Source: an uncultured Clostridia bacterium (GTDB lineage: Bacteria > Bacillota > Clostridia > TANB77 > CAG-508). Taken from it: a stretch of DNA of 64,000 bases. Of the stretch, positions 52,762 through 63,400 are shown in pieces; position 1 is the first letter of the stretch; each line of letters opens with the position of its first letter. The position numbers and the translations under genes are program-made. The notes under the pieces were generated by a model. That model worked only from the letters and a program-made list of their open reading frames with translations. It made no database searches and had not been told where the DNA came from. Location: assembly GCA_934149005.1 (NCBI GenBank), contig CAKPDN010000002.1, forward strand, positions 1 to 64,000, read 5' to 3'.

Positions 52762-52824
52762 ATAAAAGAATTACTAGATGAAAATATTAGAGTAGAATAT
52801 ATGATGAAAGGATTATATAAATGA
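52762..52824 (+). other. Possible start-lost short ORF overlapping the exoA start
   Basis: AAGGAGAATGAC precedes an ATA codon that opens a clean 20-codon frame (IKELLDENIRVEYMMKGLYK) whose TGA overlaps the ATG of exoA. The ribosome site points at the ATA, not at exoA. It may be a coupled leader peptide with a non-standard or mutated start, or the stump of a lost gene. Confidence 0.3.
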
Positions 52825-53576
52825 AACTAATATCATGGAATGTAAATGGAATAAGAGCATGTTTAGTAAAAGGATTTGCAAACTTTTTTAAGGAAATTGA
52901 TGCAGATATATTTTGTGTTCAAGAAACAAAATGTCAACCAAGTCAAGTTGAATTAGAATTTGAGGGATACACAAGTTATTGGAATAGTGCAGAAAAAAAA
53001 GGATATTCAGGAACAGCAATCTTTACGAAAATGAAACCTAAAAAAGTAACTTATGGAATTGGAATAGAAGAACATGACAAAGAAGGTAGAGTTATAACAT
53101 TAGAGTTCAAAGATTTTTATATGGTAGATATATATACGCCGAATTCAAAAAGAGAATTAGAGAGACTTGAATATAGACAAATTTGGGAAGATGAAATAAG
53201 GAAATATTTGTTAAAATTAAATGAAACTAAACCAGTTATTATGTGTGGGGATTTAAATGTAGCACATAAGGAAATAGATTTAAAAAACCCAAAAACAAAT
53301 AGAAAAAATGCAGGATTTACAGATGAAGAAAGAAATAAAATGACAGAATTATTAAATGCAGGATTTATAGATACTTATAGATACTTATATCCAGATAAAG
53401 AAAGTGCATATAGCTGGTGGTCTTATATGGGACATGCAAGAGAAAAAAATGTAGGGTGGAGAATAGATTATTTTATAGTATCTAAAGATATAGCAAATAA
53501 TATAAGAGAAGCTACAATATATCCAGAGATAATGGGAAGTGATCATTGCCCTGTTGGATTAATTATAGATATATAA
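52821..53576 (+). CDS. xth: Exodeoxyribonuclease III (AP endonuclease)
   Basis: This 251-residue enzyme starts at ATG with GAAAGGA upstream. It has the EEP-fold motifs: KLISWNVNGIRA, FCVQETKCQP, IYTPNSKRELERLEYR, CGDLNVAHKEIDLKNPKTNR, and GWRIDYFIVSK followed by GSDHCPVGL. It cuts DNA at abasic sites in base-excision repair. The length is normal for the ExoA/Xth family. Confidence 0.95.
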   Translation: MKLISWNVNGIRACLVKGFANFFKEIDADIFCVQETKCQPSQVELEFEGYTSYWNSAEKKGYSGTAIFTKMKPKKVTYGIGIEEHDKEGRVITLEFKDFYMVDIYTPNSKRELERLEYRQIWEDEIRKYLLKLNETKPVIMCGDLNVAHKEIDLKNPKTNRKNAGFTDEERNKMTELLNAGFIDTYRYLYPDKESAYSWWSYMGHAREKNVGWRIDYFIVSKDIANNIREATIYPEIMGSDHCPVGLIIDI

Positions 53577-53616
53577 TTAATATGTAATATAAAATGGCAA
53601 AATGCCTTCAAATATC

Positions 53617-53665
53617 TGTCCCACATGGGACAAAAATGTCCCAAAAGAACCGTCCCCATGGGACA
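53617..53665. repeat. Double GGGACA-family palindrome before the AI-2E gene
   Basis: TGTCCCACATGGGACA is followed by GTCCCAAAAGAACCGTCCCC and ATGGGACAG. It includes the GGGACGGTTCTTTTGGGAC word on the minus strand, familiar from repeats in other Clostridia (recalled, not searched). Confidence 0.82.
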
Positions 53666-53684
53666 GGACAAAGGAGTGAAGAAT

Positions 53685-54830
53685 ATGGAAGAAATTAAAC
53701 AAAGTTGGAAGAAAAGAATATCGTGGTTATTAATTGCAATAACGGTAGTTGTTATTTATAAGATGTTGGATAATTTTTCAAGTGTACAGGCATGGTTTGG
53801 AAGTTTGTTTGCAATATTAAAACCATTTTTAATTGGATTATTAATAGCATACATTTTAGTTATACCATGTAGAAAAATTGAAAATGCATTAAAAAAATCA
53901 AAATTAAAAGTAGTAGCTCAAAAGGCTAGAGGAATATCTGTTATAATTACATATATAATTTTTGTTTTGCTTATTATAATTATTCTTAATTGTATTTTCC
54001 CAATATTGAAAGATAGTGTATTTGAATTAATTAGTAATATACCGGGATATTATGATACTTTAGTTACTAAATATAATAATTTGCCTGAAGATTCAGTATT
54101 TAAAAGTGATATAATAAAAGAAAAAATGTCAGAATTAACAAGCATTGATATTAAACAATTTTTAAGTATTAATAATGATAAAATTATTGAATATGCTAAA
54201 AATATTATAAATGTATTTTCTGGAATATTTGATGTTTTTGTATCAATAGTAGTGTCTGTTTATATTTTATTGCAAAGAACAGCTATAGTAACGGCTTTGA
54301 GAAGATTTGCAAGGGCAGTGTTCAAAAAGAATACGTATGAAACACTTAATAAATATTTTACAAAAGGAAACGAAGTATTTTTCACTTTTGTTACTAGTCA
54401 ATTACTAGATGCAGTAATAGTTGGTGTTTTAACTACTGTTGCTATGTTGATTTTAAAAGTAAAATATGCACCATTATTAGGTTTTATAATTGGTTTATTT
54501 AATATGATTCCTTATATTGGAGCAATAGTTGCTGTTGGTTTATCAATAATTATAACTTTTATTACTGGTGGTTTTGGAAAGGCACTAGCTATGGCTATAG
54601 TTGTTATAATATTACAACAAATTGATGCAAATATTATAAATCCTAAGATAATAGGTTCTTCATTGGAAACAAGTCCATTACTTGTATTGTTTGCTATTAC
54701 TATTGGAGGTGCTTATTTTGGAATTATAGGAATGTTTTTGGCTGTTCCAATTGCTGTTGTAATTAAGACAATATTAACAGATTTTGTTGATAGTAGAAAT
54801 AGAATTAAAGATGAAGAAGAACTAAAATAA
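53685..54830 (+). CDS. AI-2E (PerM/YdiK) family transporter
   Basis: ATG 53685 follows AAGGAGTGA; the longer frame is repeat-derived. The 381-residue membrane protein has about eight helices, with paired helices at the start, a soluble loop (about 110-200) and the conserved block VPIAVVIKTIL near the end, plus GLFNMIPYIGAIVA. The family contains the autoinducer-2 exporter TqsA and Na+/H+ exchangers; the substrate cannot be told here. Confidence 0.9.
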   Translation: MEEIKQSWKKRISWLLIAITVVVIYKMLDNFSSVQAWFGSLFAILKPFLIGLLIAYILVIPCRKIENALKKSKLKVVAQKARGISVIITYIIFVLLIIIILNCIFPILKDSVFELISNIPGYYDTLVTKYNNLPEDSVFKSDIIKEKMSELTSIDIKQFLSINNDKIIEYAKNIINVFSGIFDVFVSIVVSVYILLQRTAIVTALRRFARAVFKKNTYETLNKYFTKGNEVFFTFVTSQLLDAVIVGVLTTVAMLILKVKYAPLLGFIIGLFNMIPYIGAIVAVGLSIIITFITGGFGKALAMAIVVIILQQIDANIINPKIIGSSLETSPLLVLFAITIGGAYFGIIGMFLAVPIAVVIKTILTDFVDSRNRIKDEEELK

Positions 54831-54865
54831 AAATCAGATGAAAAATATTTTTCATCTGATTTTTG
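54829..54865. terminator. Bidirectional terminator after the AI-2E gene
   Basis: AAAATCAGATGAAAAA and TTTTTCATCTGATTTT form a 16-base stem ending in T. Confidence 0.9.
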
Positions 54866-54870
54866 TCTGT

Positions 54871-55389
54871 TTAAGATATTAATTCCCAACGTTTTAATAT
54901 TTTCTCAATCCATTGTGAGTCGTTTAGCAAATCTTTTGAATTTTCAATTATATCTGAAATATGCTCTTCTATGATACTTTCCAAATCATAAGATTGATAC
55001 AATTCTGGATAAGATTCCTTATACTGATAAAACAACATTTGAATGCACGATATTTTAGATTCAAGTTCTTCATATCTTTCTAATAATTTGAAAGCTTTTG
55101 ATAATTTTTCAGTTAAAGTTGATGGCATTTCTTGCGATGCTATAAAATTTAACATAAGAAAATTATTTTCGGCCTTTTTATTAGGAAAATACCATGCGAG
55201 CATTAAACAGCAAAGATCATAAAAATCTAGCATTTCCTTTAATTGCTTTTCTGCGGAAGTTTTTTTAGTAACTATTGGGTATCTTTTTGTTTTTAATAGT
55301 AACTCTAATCTCCGTTTAGGTGACAATTTTATTGATTCTTTTGAAAATAAGTTTTGTTCACCTTTAGACTTTGATAATTCTGTGGTCAT
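54871..55389 (-). CDS. Helical protein of unknown function
   Basis: This 172-residue protein follows GGAGGTACACAA on the minus strand. It appears all-helical: a basic start (ESIKLSPKRRLELLLKTKRY), an aromatic centre (FYDLCCLMLAWYFPNKKAEN) and helical charged repeats (KLLERYEELESKISCIQMLF). There is no signal peptide and no membrane segment. No family is recognised. It has its own promoter that overlaps the stop of the neighbouring gene, and shares a terminator with the AI-2E gene. Confidence 0.65.
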   Translation of the reverse strand: MTTELSKSKGEQNLFSKESIKLSPKRRLELLLKTKRYPIVTKKTSAEKQLKEMLDFYDLCCLMLAWYFPNKKAENNFLMLNFIASQEMPSTLTEKLSKAFKLLERYEELESKISCIQMLFYQYKESYPELYQSYDLESIIEEHISDIIENSKDLLNDSQWIEKILKRWELIS

Positions 55390-55452
55390 TTTGTGTACCT
55401 CCTTAAAAATCTTATTTAAAATTTAAAAGCTTTATTAACAGACTATATATTT

Positions 55453-55481
55453 ATTATACAATATTATGTAAAATTAGTCAA
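55453..55481 (-). promoter_or_regulatory. Promoter of the helical protein gene
   Basis: On the minus strand TTGACT (55481-55476) and TATAAT (55458-55453) have a 17-base spacer. The -35 box lies across the end of the neighbouring gene. Confidence 0.78.
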
Positions 55482-56052
55482 TTTTTGTTGATGTTTTAGT
55501 TTTTTTTGTTTTTAAAATAGATATTGTAATAATTATTAGTAATACAGCAATAATTACAATTAATCCAGGCCATCCTAAAGTTGAAACTAATTTACTACCT
55601 AAAGACATTATAATGCCTGCTAGTAGAACACCTAAAGTTACAGCTGCTATGCTAGTTTTAAAATCTAAGTTTAAAAAGCTAGCTGCTAATGTTCCTGTCC
55701 ATGCTCCTGTTCCTGGAAGTGGAATACCAACAAAAAGTAGTAATGCAAAGAAAATACCTTTATTTCCAGCAGCTTCTTTTAATTTTTTTCCACCTTTTTC
55801 TCCTTTTTCTAAGCACCATGTAAAAAAATTTCCAATGATTTTTTTGTCTTTTCCCCATTCAAGAACTTTTCTTGCAAATAAATAGATGATTGGAACAGGA
55901 AGCATATTTCCTATAATTGCTATTGTATAGTATAAAAATATATTTAAGCCTAAACTTTCTGCAATTGGTATAGCACCTCTTAATTCTACTATTGGAACCA
56001 TGCTAATAAAAAAAACTAATAAATATTTTACTATAATTGGTAAACTTGCCAT
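55474..56052 (-). CDS. Small multidrug-export-like membrane protein (PF06695 type)
   Basis: This 192-residue protein has about five helices and the conserved words VPIVELRGAIPIAESLGL, NMLPVPIIYLFARKVLEW and FVGIPLPGTGAWTGTLAAS. GAAAGGAAA precedes the start. The family name suggests drug export, but the evidence for it is thin. It is a stand-alone gene diverging from rpoB. Confidence 0.88.
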   Translation of the reverse strand: MASLPIIVKYLLVFFISMVPIVELRGAIPIAESLGLNIFLYYTIAIIGNMLPVPIIYLFARKVLEWGKDKKIIGNFFTWCLEKGEKGGKKLKEAAGNKGIFFALLLFVGIPLPGTGAWTGTLAASFLNLDFKTSIAAVTLGVLLAGIIMSLGSKLVSTLGWPGLIVIIAVLLIIITISILKTKKTKTSTKID

Positions 56053-56094
56053 TTTGTTTTTCCTTTCATAAATTTTTATTTTTAAACTTTTAGT

Positions 56095-56123
56095 ATTGTA
56101 CTATAAATATTTGAAAATGTCTA
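56095..56123 (-). promoter_or_regulatory. Promoter of the small multidrug-export-like gene
   Basis: On the minus strand TAGACA (56123-56118) and TACAAT (56100-56095) have a 17-base spacer. Confidence 0.6.
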
Positions 56124-56145
56124 GTCTCAAGTAACTCTCAATATA

Positions 56146-56194
56146 TAAAAATGTGCCTAAGCATGCTTTTGGATTGCTAGGCACAGATTTTTTT
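56146..56194. terminator. Hairpin of the GTGCCTAAGC family between divergent promoters
   Basis: GTGCCTAAGCA and TTGCTAGGCAC pair around TGCTTTTGGA, with T7 on the plus side. It lies between the minus-strand export gene promoter and the rpoB promoter, where no transcript should need stopping, so it may be a repeat or an insulator. Confidence 0.78.
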
Positions 56195-56214
56195 CTAAAA
56201 AGTTCTTCAAAAGC

Positions 56215-56244
56215 TTGACTTCCGTAAGCAATTTGTGGTATTAT
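56215..56244 (+). promoter_or_regulatory. rpoBC promoter and long leader
   Basis: TTGACT at 56215-56220 and TATTAT at 56239-56244 have an 18-base spacer. The leader of about 245 bases (to 56497) is AT-rich and has a small AAGAA...TTCTT hairpin; no ORF with a good start is seen. Confidence 0.7.
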
Positions 56245-56497
56245 ATAAGATGAATTTATGCAAAAATTTAATATCAAGTAAATTTTAATTCAAATAGTTA
56301 AAAATTTAAGAAAAGAGGAATTAAATATAGTAAAATTATAGTCAATTTAAATTGAAAAGCAGACAAGTTAAATTAGCTATCAAAAGTAACTATATTCTAA
56401 GAAGGACTTTTCTTAAAATCAAATAAATCTATTATAAAATCTTAAATTTTATAATATTCTCTGCTTCCAATATTTATTTTTATAAGGAGTGATTTTT

Positions 56498-59400
56498 TTG
56501 AAAATTAGAGACATTCAATACGAAAAGGCTTCAAGAAAAGATTTCGCAAAAGTTGGAGATTTTATCGAAATGCCAAACCTAATTAAAGTGCAAAAAGATT
56601 CATATGAATGGTTTGTAAAAAAAGGTTTAGGAGAAGTATTAAAAGACATATCACCAATAGAAGATTATTCTGGAAATCTAGTTCTTGAATTTTTTGACTA
56701 CTACATGGAAGACAAAACAAAATATTCAATCGAAGAAGCAAAAGAAAGAGATGCAACATATTCAACAAGATTACATGTTAAAGTTCGCTTAATCAACCGT
56801 GAAACAGGAGAAATTAAAGAACAAGAAATCTATTTGGGTGACTTCCCACTTATGACAGATAGTGGAACATTTATTATAAATGGAGCAGAAAGAGTTGTAG
56901 TAAGCCAATTAGTACGTTCACCAGGATGTTACTATGCGGAAGAGTTTGATACAAAAACAGGAAAAAGAACATATACATCTACAGTAATGCCTTTAAGAGG
57001 TGCATGGTTAGAATATGAAACAGATGGAAATGATATTTTCTATGTTCGTGTTGATAGAACAAGAAAAGTTCCAGTAACAACACTTTTAAGAGCAATAGGT
57101 ATTGTATCAGATGACCAAATAAGAGATTTATTTGGAGATGAGGAATTATTAACTGCTACTATTTCAAAAGATACAATTAAAACTCAAGAAGAAGCTTTAG
57201 TTGAGATATACAAAAAATTAAGACCAGGAGAACTTCCAACAACTGATGCAGCAAGAAGTTTATTTGATGGATTATTCTATGATAATAGAAGATATGATTT
57301 AGCAAAAGTAGGTAGATATAAATTTAATCAAAAATTAAATTTAGCTACAAGAATTACAGGCAAAATAGCTGCTAAAGACATTATGGACAATGAAACAGGA
57401 GAAGTTTTTGTACAAGCAGGAGAAGTTATTACTAAAGAAGTTGCGGAAGATATTAAAAATGCAGGTATAAACATTGTAGATATATTAGTTGGAGAAAGAA
57501 CAGTAAAAGTTATAGGTAATGGAATAGTTGATATTCATAAAGTTTTACCAACAGTTGATTTAAGTGCTTTAAATATTAATGAAGAAGTAAATTATCAAGT
57601 ATTAAAAAATATAATTGAAACTGTTGATGAAAAAGATTTAGTAAAGACTATTGAACAAAGAATAGATGAATTAATACCAAAACACATTACAACAGAAGAT
57701 ATGATTGCTTCTATAAGCTATTTATTAAATTTATCACATGGACTTGGAAATATTGATGATATTGACCATTTATCTAATCGTAGAATTAGATGTGTAGGAG
57801 AATTATTACAAAATCAATTTAGAATTGGTTTAACAAGACTTGAAAGAGTTGTTAGAGAAAGAATGACAATTCAAGACTTGGATGTTGTAACACCACAAAC
57901 ATTAATTAACACAAAACCAATTACATCATCTATTAGAGAATTCTTTGGAAGTTCACAATTATCACAATTTATGGACCAAACAAACCCACTTTCAGAATTA
58001 ACACATAAAAGAAGAATTTCAGCATTAGGACCTGGAGGTCTTACAAGAGAAAGAGCTGGATTTGAGGTTAGAGATGTTCACTATACACACTATGGTAGAC
58101 TATGTCCAATAGAATCACCAGAAGGACCAAACATTGGACTTATATCAGCACTTTCATCATTTGCTAATATAAATGAATATGGATTTATAGAAACGCCATA
58201 TAGAAAAATAGATCCAGAAACACATAGAGCAACAGATGAAGTTGAATATATGAGTGCAGATGTAGAAGATAATTATATAATTGCTCAAGCATCTGAGCCA
58301 ATGAATGATAAAGGAGAATTCATTAATGACAGAATAAGAGTTAGATATAAAAATGAAATTATTGAAGTTGATAAAGACAGAGTTCAATATGTTGATGTTT
58401 CACCAAAACAATTGGTTTCAATAGCAGCAGCAATGATTCCTTTCTTAGAACATGATGATGCTAAAAGATCATTAATGGGTGCAAACATGCAAAGACAAGC
58501 TGTTCCATTGATGATTACTGAAAGACCAATAGTAGGAACAGGTATTGAATATAGAGCTGCTAAGGATTCAGGAATATTAATATTAGCAGAAGATGATGGT
58601 GTAGTTGAAAAAGTTACAGGAGATGCTATAACAGTTAAATACAAGAATGGAAAAACAGTTGTACATAAATTACGTAAGTTCAAAAGAACAAATGGTGGTA
58701 CATGTATAAATCAAAGACCAATAGTTAAAAAGGGTGAAATAGTTAAAAAAGGCGATAGCATAGCTGATGGACCATCAACTAAAGATGGAGAAATGTCTTT
58801 AGGTAAAAACTGTGTTGTTGCATTCTCAACATGGGAAGGTTATAACTATGAAGATGCTATTCTTTTAAATGAAAGATTAGTAAAAGAAGATGTATTTACA
58901 TCAATTCATATTGAAGAATATGATTGTGAATGCCGTGATACAAAATTAGGACCAGAAGAAATAACAAGAGATATTCCAAATGTTGGGGATGATGTATTAA
59001 AAGACTTAGATGAAAACGGAATTATTAGAATTGGTGCTGAAGTTAGACCAGGAGACATTTTGGTTGGTAAAGTTACTCCAAAAGGAGAAACAGAACTAAC
59101 AGCAGAAGAAAGATTATTAAGAGCTATCTTTGGTGAAAAAGCCAGAGAAGTTAGGGATACATCTTTAAGAGTACCACATGGAGAAGCAGGAACAATAGTT
59201 GATGTTAAGATATTTACTAGAGATAATTCGGATGAATTAGGACCTGGTGTAAATCAAATAATTAGATGTTATATAGCGACAAAGAGAAAAATATCAGTTG
59301 GTGATAAAATGGCTGGACGTCATGGTAATAAAGGTGTTATTTCAAGAGTATTACCAGAAGAAGATATGCCATTCTTACCAGATGGTACACCAATAGACAT

Positions 59401-60262
59401 CTTACTTAACCCATTAGGACTTCCATCTCGTATGAACTTAGGACAAATTCTTGAAGTTCACTTAGGTGGAGCTGCTAAAGCTTTAGGATGGCATGTATCA
59501 ACACCAGTATTTGATGGTGCAACACAGGAAGATGTTGAGGAATTATTAAAACAAGCTGGTATGAGTGAAGATGGTAAATCAATTTTATATGATGGTAGAA
59601 CTGGTGAGCCATTTGATAAACCAATTACAGTTGGTGTAATGTATATGTTAAAACTACATCACTTAGTAGATGATAAAATACATGCTCGTTCAACTGGACC
59701 ATACTCATTAGTTACACAACAACCTCTTGGTGGTAAAGCACAATTTGGTGGACAACGTTTCGGAGAAATGGAAGTTTGGGCATTAGAGGCATATGGTGCT
59801 GCTTATACACTACAAGAAATGTTGACAGTTAAATCTGATGATGTTGTAGGTAGAGTTAAAACATATGAAGCTATTGTTAAAGGTGAAAACATTCCTGAAC
59901 CAGGAGTTCCAGAAAGCTTTAAAGTTCTTATTAAAGAATTACAATCTTTAGGATTAGATGTTCGTTTATATTCTGAAGACAATAAGGAACTTGAATTAAA
60001 GGAAAATATTGAAGATGGTATCGAATATGATCCTGAAAAGGATAAAAAATATTTGACTGAAGAAGAAGTTCTTACTGAAAATGAATTGGCAGATGGTTAT
60101 AGTGAAGATAACGAAGATATTGAAGATGATGTTTTACTTGATGAAGAAGTTGATGAAAATGATGAACTTTTTCAGGATTTAGATGATGAAGATGATGAAG
60201 CTATCTTTAATAATGATTTAGCTGATGAAAATTTTGACAATGATGATGATATTATTGAATAA
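56498..60262 (+). CDS. rpoB: DNA-directed RNA polymerase beta subunit
   Basis: The start is a TTG at 56498, since AAGGAGTGA lies just before it and the GTG at 56489 is inside that site. The 1254-residue protein has the expected regions, including the rifampicin-pocket block [38 protein letters not shown], the catalytic core [19 protein letters not shown], and the C-terminal [20 protein letters not shown] with [12 protein letters not shown]. An acidic tail of about 75 residues (Asp/Glu-rich, ending DNDDDIIE) follows. It is not next to rplL: the upstream neighbour is divergent. rpoC follows after 231 bases. Confidence 0.98.
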   Translation: MKIRDIQYEKASRKDFAKVGDFIEMPNLIKVQKDSYEWFVKKGLGEVLKDISPIEDYSGNLVLEFFDYYMEDKTKYSIEEAKERDATYSTRLHVKVRLINRETGEIKEQEIYLGDFPLMTDSGTFIINGAERVVVSQLVRSPGCYYAEEFDTKTGKRTYTSTVMPLRGAWLEYETDGNDIFYVRVDRTRKVPVTTLLRAIGIVSDDQIRDLFGDEELLTATISKDTIKTQEEALVEIYKKLRPGELPTTDAARSLFDGLFYDNRRYDLAKVGRYKFNQKLNLATRITGKIAAKDIMDNETGEVFVQAGEVITKEVAEDIKNAGINIVDILVGERTVKVIGNGIVDIHKVLPTVDLSALNINEEVNYQVLKNIIETVDEKDLVKTIEQRIDELIPKHITTEDMIASISYLLNLSHGLGNIDDIDHLSNRRIRCVGELLQNQFRIGLTRLERVVRERMTIQDLDVVTPQTLINTKPITSSIREFFGSSQLSQFMDQTNPLSELTHKRRISALGPGGLTRERAGFEVRDVHYTHYGRLCPIESPEGPNIGLISALSSFANINEYGFIETPYRKIDPETHRATDEVEYMSADVEDNYIIAQASEPMNDKGEFINDRIRVRYKNEIIEVDKDRVQYVDVSPKQLVSIAAAMIPFLEHDDAKRSLMGANMQRQAVPLMITERPIVGTGIEYRAAKDSGILILAEDDGVVEKVTGDAITVKYKNGKTVVHKLRKFKRTNGGTCINQRPIVKKGEIVKKGDSIADGPSTKDGEMSLGKNCVVAFSTWEGYNYEDAILLNERLVKEDVFTSIHIEEYDCECRDTKLGPEEITRDIPNVGDDVLKDLDENGIIRIGAEVRPGDILVGKVTPKGETELTAEERLLRAIFGEKAREVRDTSLRVPHGEAGTIVDVKIFTRDNSDELGPGVNQIIRCYIATKRKISVGDKMAGRHGNKGVISRVLPEEDMPFLPDGTPIDILLNPLGLPSRMNLGQILEVHLGGAAKALGWHVSTPVFDGATQEDVEELLKQAGMSEDGKSILYDGRTGEPFDKPITVGVMYMLKLHHLVDDKIHARSTGPYSLVTQQPLGGKAQFGGQRFGEMEVWALEAYGAAYTLQEMLTVKSDDVVGRVKTYEAIVKGENIPEPGVPESFKVLIKELQSLGLDVRLYSEDNKELELKENIEDGIEYDPEKDKKYLTEEEVLTENELADGYSEDNEDIEDDVLLDEEVDENDELFQDLDDEDDEAIFNNDLADENFDNDDDIIE

Positions 60263-60281
60263 TTAATTTTTATTACATATT

Positions 60282-60357
60282 TATATATTAATATTTTTCA
60301 GTAAAAACATAGCTGTGGTTTACCTAATGGTCTTTGTTTTCAAAATATTAATATATA
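60282..60357 (+). other. Stem-loop between rpoB and rpoC
   Basis: A perfect 16-base stem (60282-60297 with 60342-60357, TATATATTAATATTTT) closes a 44-base loop with CATAGCTGTGGTTTACC. There is no T-tract, so it is not a terminator. It may mark a processing or stability site in the 231-base gap. Confidence 0.7.
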
Positions 60358-60493
60358 AAATGTATAAAATAAGTAACTTAATAAATTATAAAAAGTGAGA
60401 AGTCGACAGAAGTGATTTGCAAGAGCAGAGGGATAGAACTTTGAAACTGTTTTATGATTACCCAAAAACAAAAAATTATAGGGGGAAATTTTA

Positions 60494-63400
60494 GTGGACG
60501 AATTAGATATTTTTAATAAAATAAAAATAGGAGTTGCATCTGATGAGAAAATAAGAGAATGGTCAAAAGGTGAAGTTAAAAAACCTGAGACTATAAATTA
60601 TAGAACTTTAAAACCAGAAAAAGATGGTTTGTTCTGTGAAAGAATATTTGGACCAACAAAAGACTGGGAATGTCACTGTGGTAAATATAAAAGGGTTAGA
60701 TATAAAGGAATAGTTTGCGACAGATGTGGTGTTGAAGTAACTAAATCTAAAGTAAGAAGAGAAAGAATGGGACATATTGAACTTGCTGCACCAGTTGCAC
60801 ATATTTGGTATTTTAAGGGAATACCAAGTAGAATTGCATTAATACTAGATATTTCACCAAGAAATTTAGAGAAAGTGGTATATTTTGCTTCTTATATTGT
60901 TACAGATAAAGGAACATCAGATTTAACTAATTGCCAAGTTTTAACTGAAAAAGAATACCATGAAGCAGAAGAAAGATGTGGAAGAGGTTCTTTTAAAGCT
61001 AAAATGGGTGCAGAAGCTTTAAAAGAGTTACTTGAAAAAGTAGATTTAGATAAATTATCTAAAGTAATAAGAAAAGAATTAGAAAGTGCAAGTGAACAAA
61101 AGAAAAGTAAACTTGTAAAAAGATTAGATACAGTTGATTCATTTAGACTTTCTAATACAAGACCTGAGTGGATGATAATGTCAGTTGTACCAGTTATTCC
61201 ACCAGAATTAAGACCAATGGTTCAATTAGATGGTGGTAGATTTGCAACATCTGATTTAAATGATTTATATAGAAGAGTTATTAATAGAAATAACAGATTA
61301 AAAAGATTATTAGAATTAGGAGCTCCAGAAATAATTGTAAGAAATGAAAAAAGAATGTTACAAGAATCTGTTGATGCTTTAATTGATAATAGTAGAAGAG
61401 GAAGACCAGTTACAGGTGCTGGTAATAGACCTTTAAAATCATTATCAGATATGCTAAAAGGAAAACAAGGAAGATTCCGTCAAAACTTATTAGGTAAGAG
61501 AGTAGACTATTCAGGACGTTCTGTTATCGTTGTAGGTCCAGAACTTAAAATCTATCAATGTGGACTTCCAAAAGAAATGGCTGTTGAACTATTCAAACCA
61601 TTTGTAATGAGAGAATTAGTTGGTAGAGGAATTGCCCAAAATATAAAAAATGCTAAGAGAATGGTTGAAAGATTAAGACCAGAAGTATGGGAAATATTAG
61701 AATATGTTATTAAAGATCACCCAGTAATGTTAAACCGTGCTCCTACACTACATAGATTAGGTATTCAAGCATTTGAACCAGTATTAGTTGAAGGTAGAGC
61801 AATAAAACTTCACCCATTAGTTTGTGAAGCATTCAACGCTGACTTTGATGGTGACCAAATGGCTGTGCATTTACCATTATCACCAGAAGCACAAGCAGAA
61901 TCAAGATATTTAATGTTAGCAACAAACAACTTATTAAAACCACAAGATGGTAAACCAGTTGCGGTACCTAGACTAGATATGATTTTAGGAAGTTATTACT
62001 TAACAATGACTTTAGATGGAGAAAAAGGTGAAGGTAAATACTTTAAAGATCCAGAAGAAGCAATAATGGCATTTGAAAATCATGAAGTAGATATTCACTC
62101 TAAAATATTTGTTAGAATAACAAAAGAAATAGATGGAGAAATGAAATCTAAAAAAATTGAAACAAGTGTTGGTAGAATTATATTTAATCAAGGCATACCA
62201 CAAGATTTAGGATTTATTGATAGAAATGAAGATCCATTCCAATATGAAATTAATTTCCCTGTTGTTAAGAAAACAATGGGACAAATAATTGAAAGAGTAA
62301 TTAGAGTACATGGTGTTGTTGAATCAGCTGAAGTAATAGACTATGTTAAAGCTTTAGGATTTAAATATTCAACAATTGCAGGTATTACATTCTCAATGAG
62401 TGATGTTAAAGTGCCAGTGGCTAAAAAAGGATTACTTGAAGAAGCAGATAAACAAATAGAAACTATTAGAAAACAATATGCAAGAGGTTTAATTACTAAT
62501 GATGAAAGATATAACTCAGTAATTAAAGTATGGGAAGATGCAACTAAGAAAATAAGTAAGGCAATGGAAGATAACTTTGAAGATTTAAACCCAATTTATA
62601 TGATGGTTAAATCTGGAGCCAGAGGTAATATGAACCAATTAAGACAAATTGCAGGTATTCGTGGACTTATGGCTAGTACAACAGGTAAAGCAGTTGAAAT
62701 TCCTATTAAGTCATCATTTGCAGAAGGACTAGATGCATTAGAGTACTTTATTTCTGCACATGGTGCACGTAAGGGACTTTCAGATACAGCTTTAAGAACA
62801 GCCGACTCAGGATATTTAACAAGAAGATTAGTTGATGTATCACAAGATATTATTGTTAGGGAATATGATTGTGGAACACATGAAGGTTTAGTAGTTTATG
62901 ATATTAAAGATGGAAATCAAATAATTGAAAAAATGCAAGAGAGACTTATTGGTAGATTTGTAGTTACTGATGTATATCATCCAGAAACTAAAGAACTTAT
63001 TGTTGATACAAATACTATGATAACAGAAGAAATAGCAGAAAAAATAGTAGAAGCTGGAATTGAAAAATTAGAAGTACGTTCAGTTTTAGCATGTAGATCA
63101 AAACATGGTGTATGTCAAAAATGTTATGGTATGGGATTAGCAAGAAGAAACTTAGTATCAATAGGAGAATCAGTAGGCATTATAGCGGCACAATCAATTG
63201 GTGAGCCAGGTACACAGCTTACAATGAGAACTATTCACTCTGGTGGTGTTGCTGGTGTAGCAGATATTACACAAGGTCTTCCAAGAGTTGAAGAATTATT
63301 TGAAGCAAGAAAACCTAAGGGAGTTGCAATTATTACTGAAATTGCAGGTAAAGTTAAAATAAAAGAAACAAAGAAGAAAAAAGAAGTTGTAGTAACATCA

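Noticed and set aside
60282..60357. rpoB terminator
   Set aside because: The stem is AT-only with a 44-base loop and no T-tract, and rpoC must be co-expressed with rpoB.
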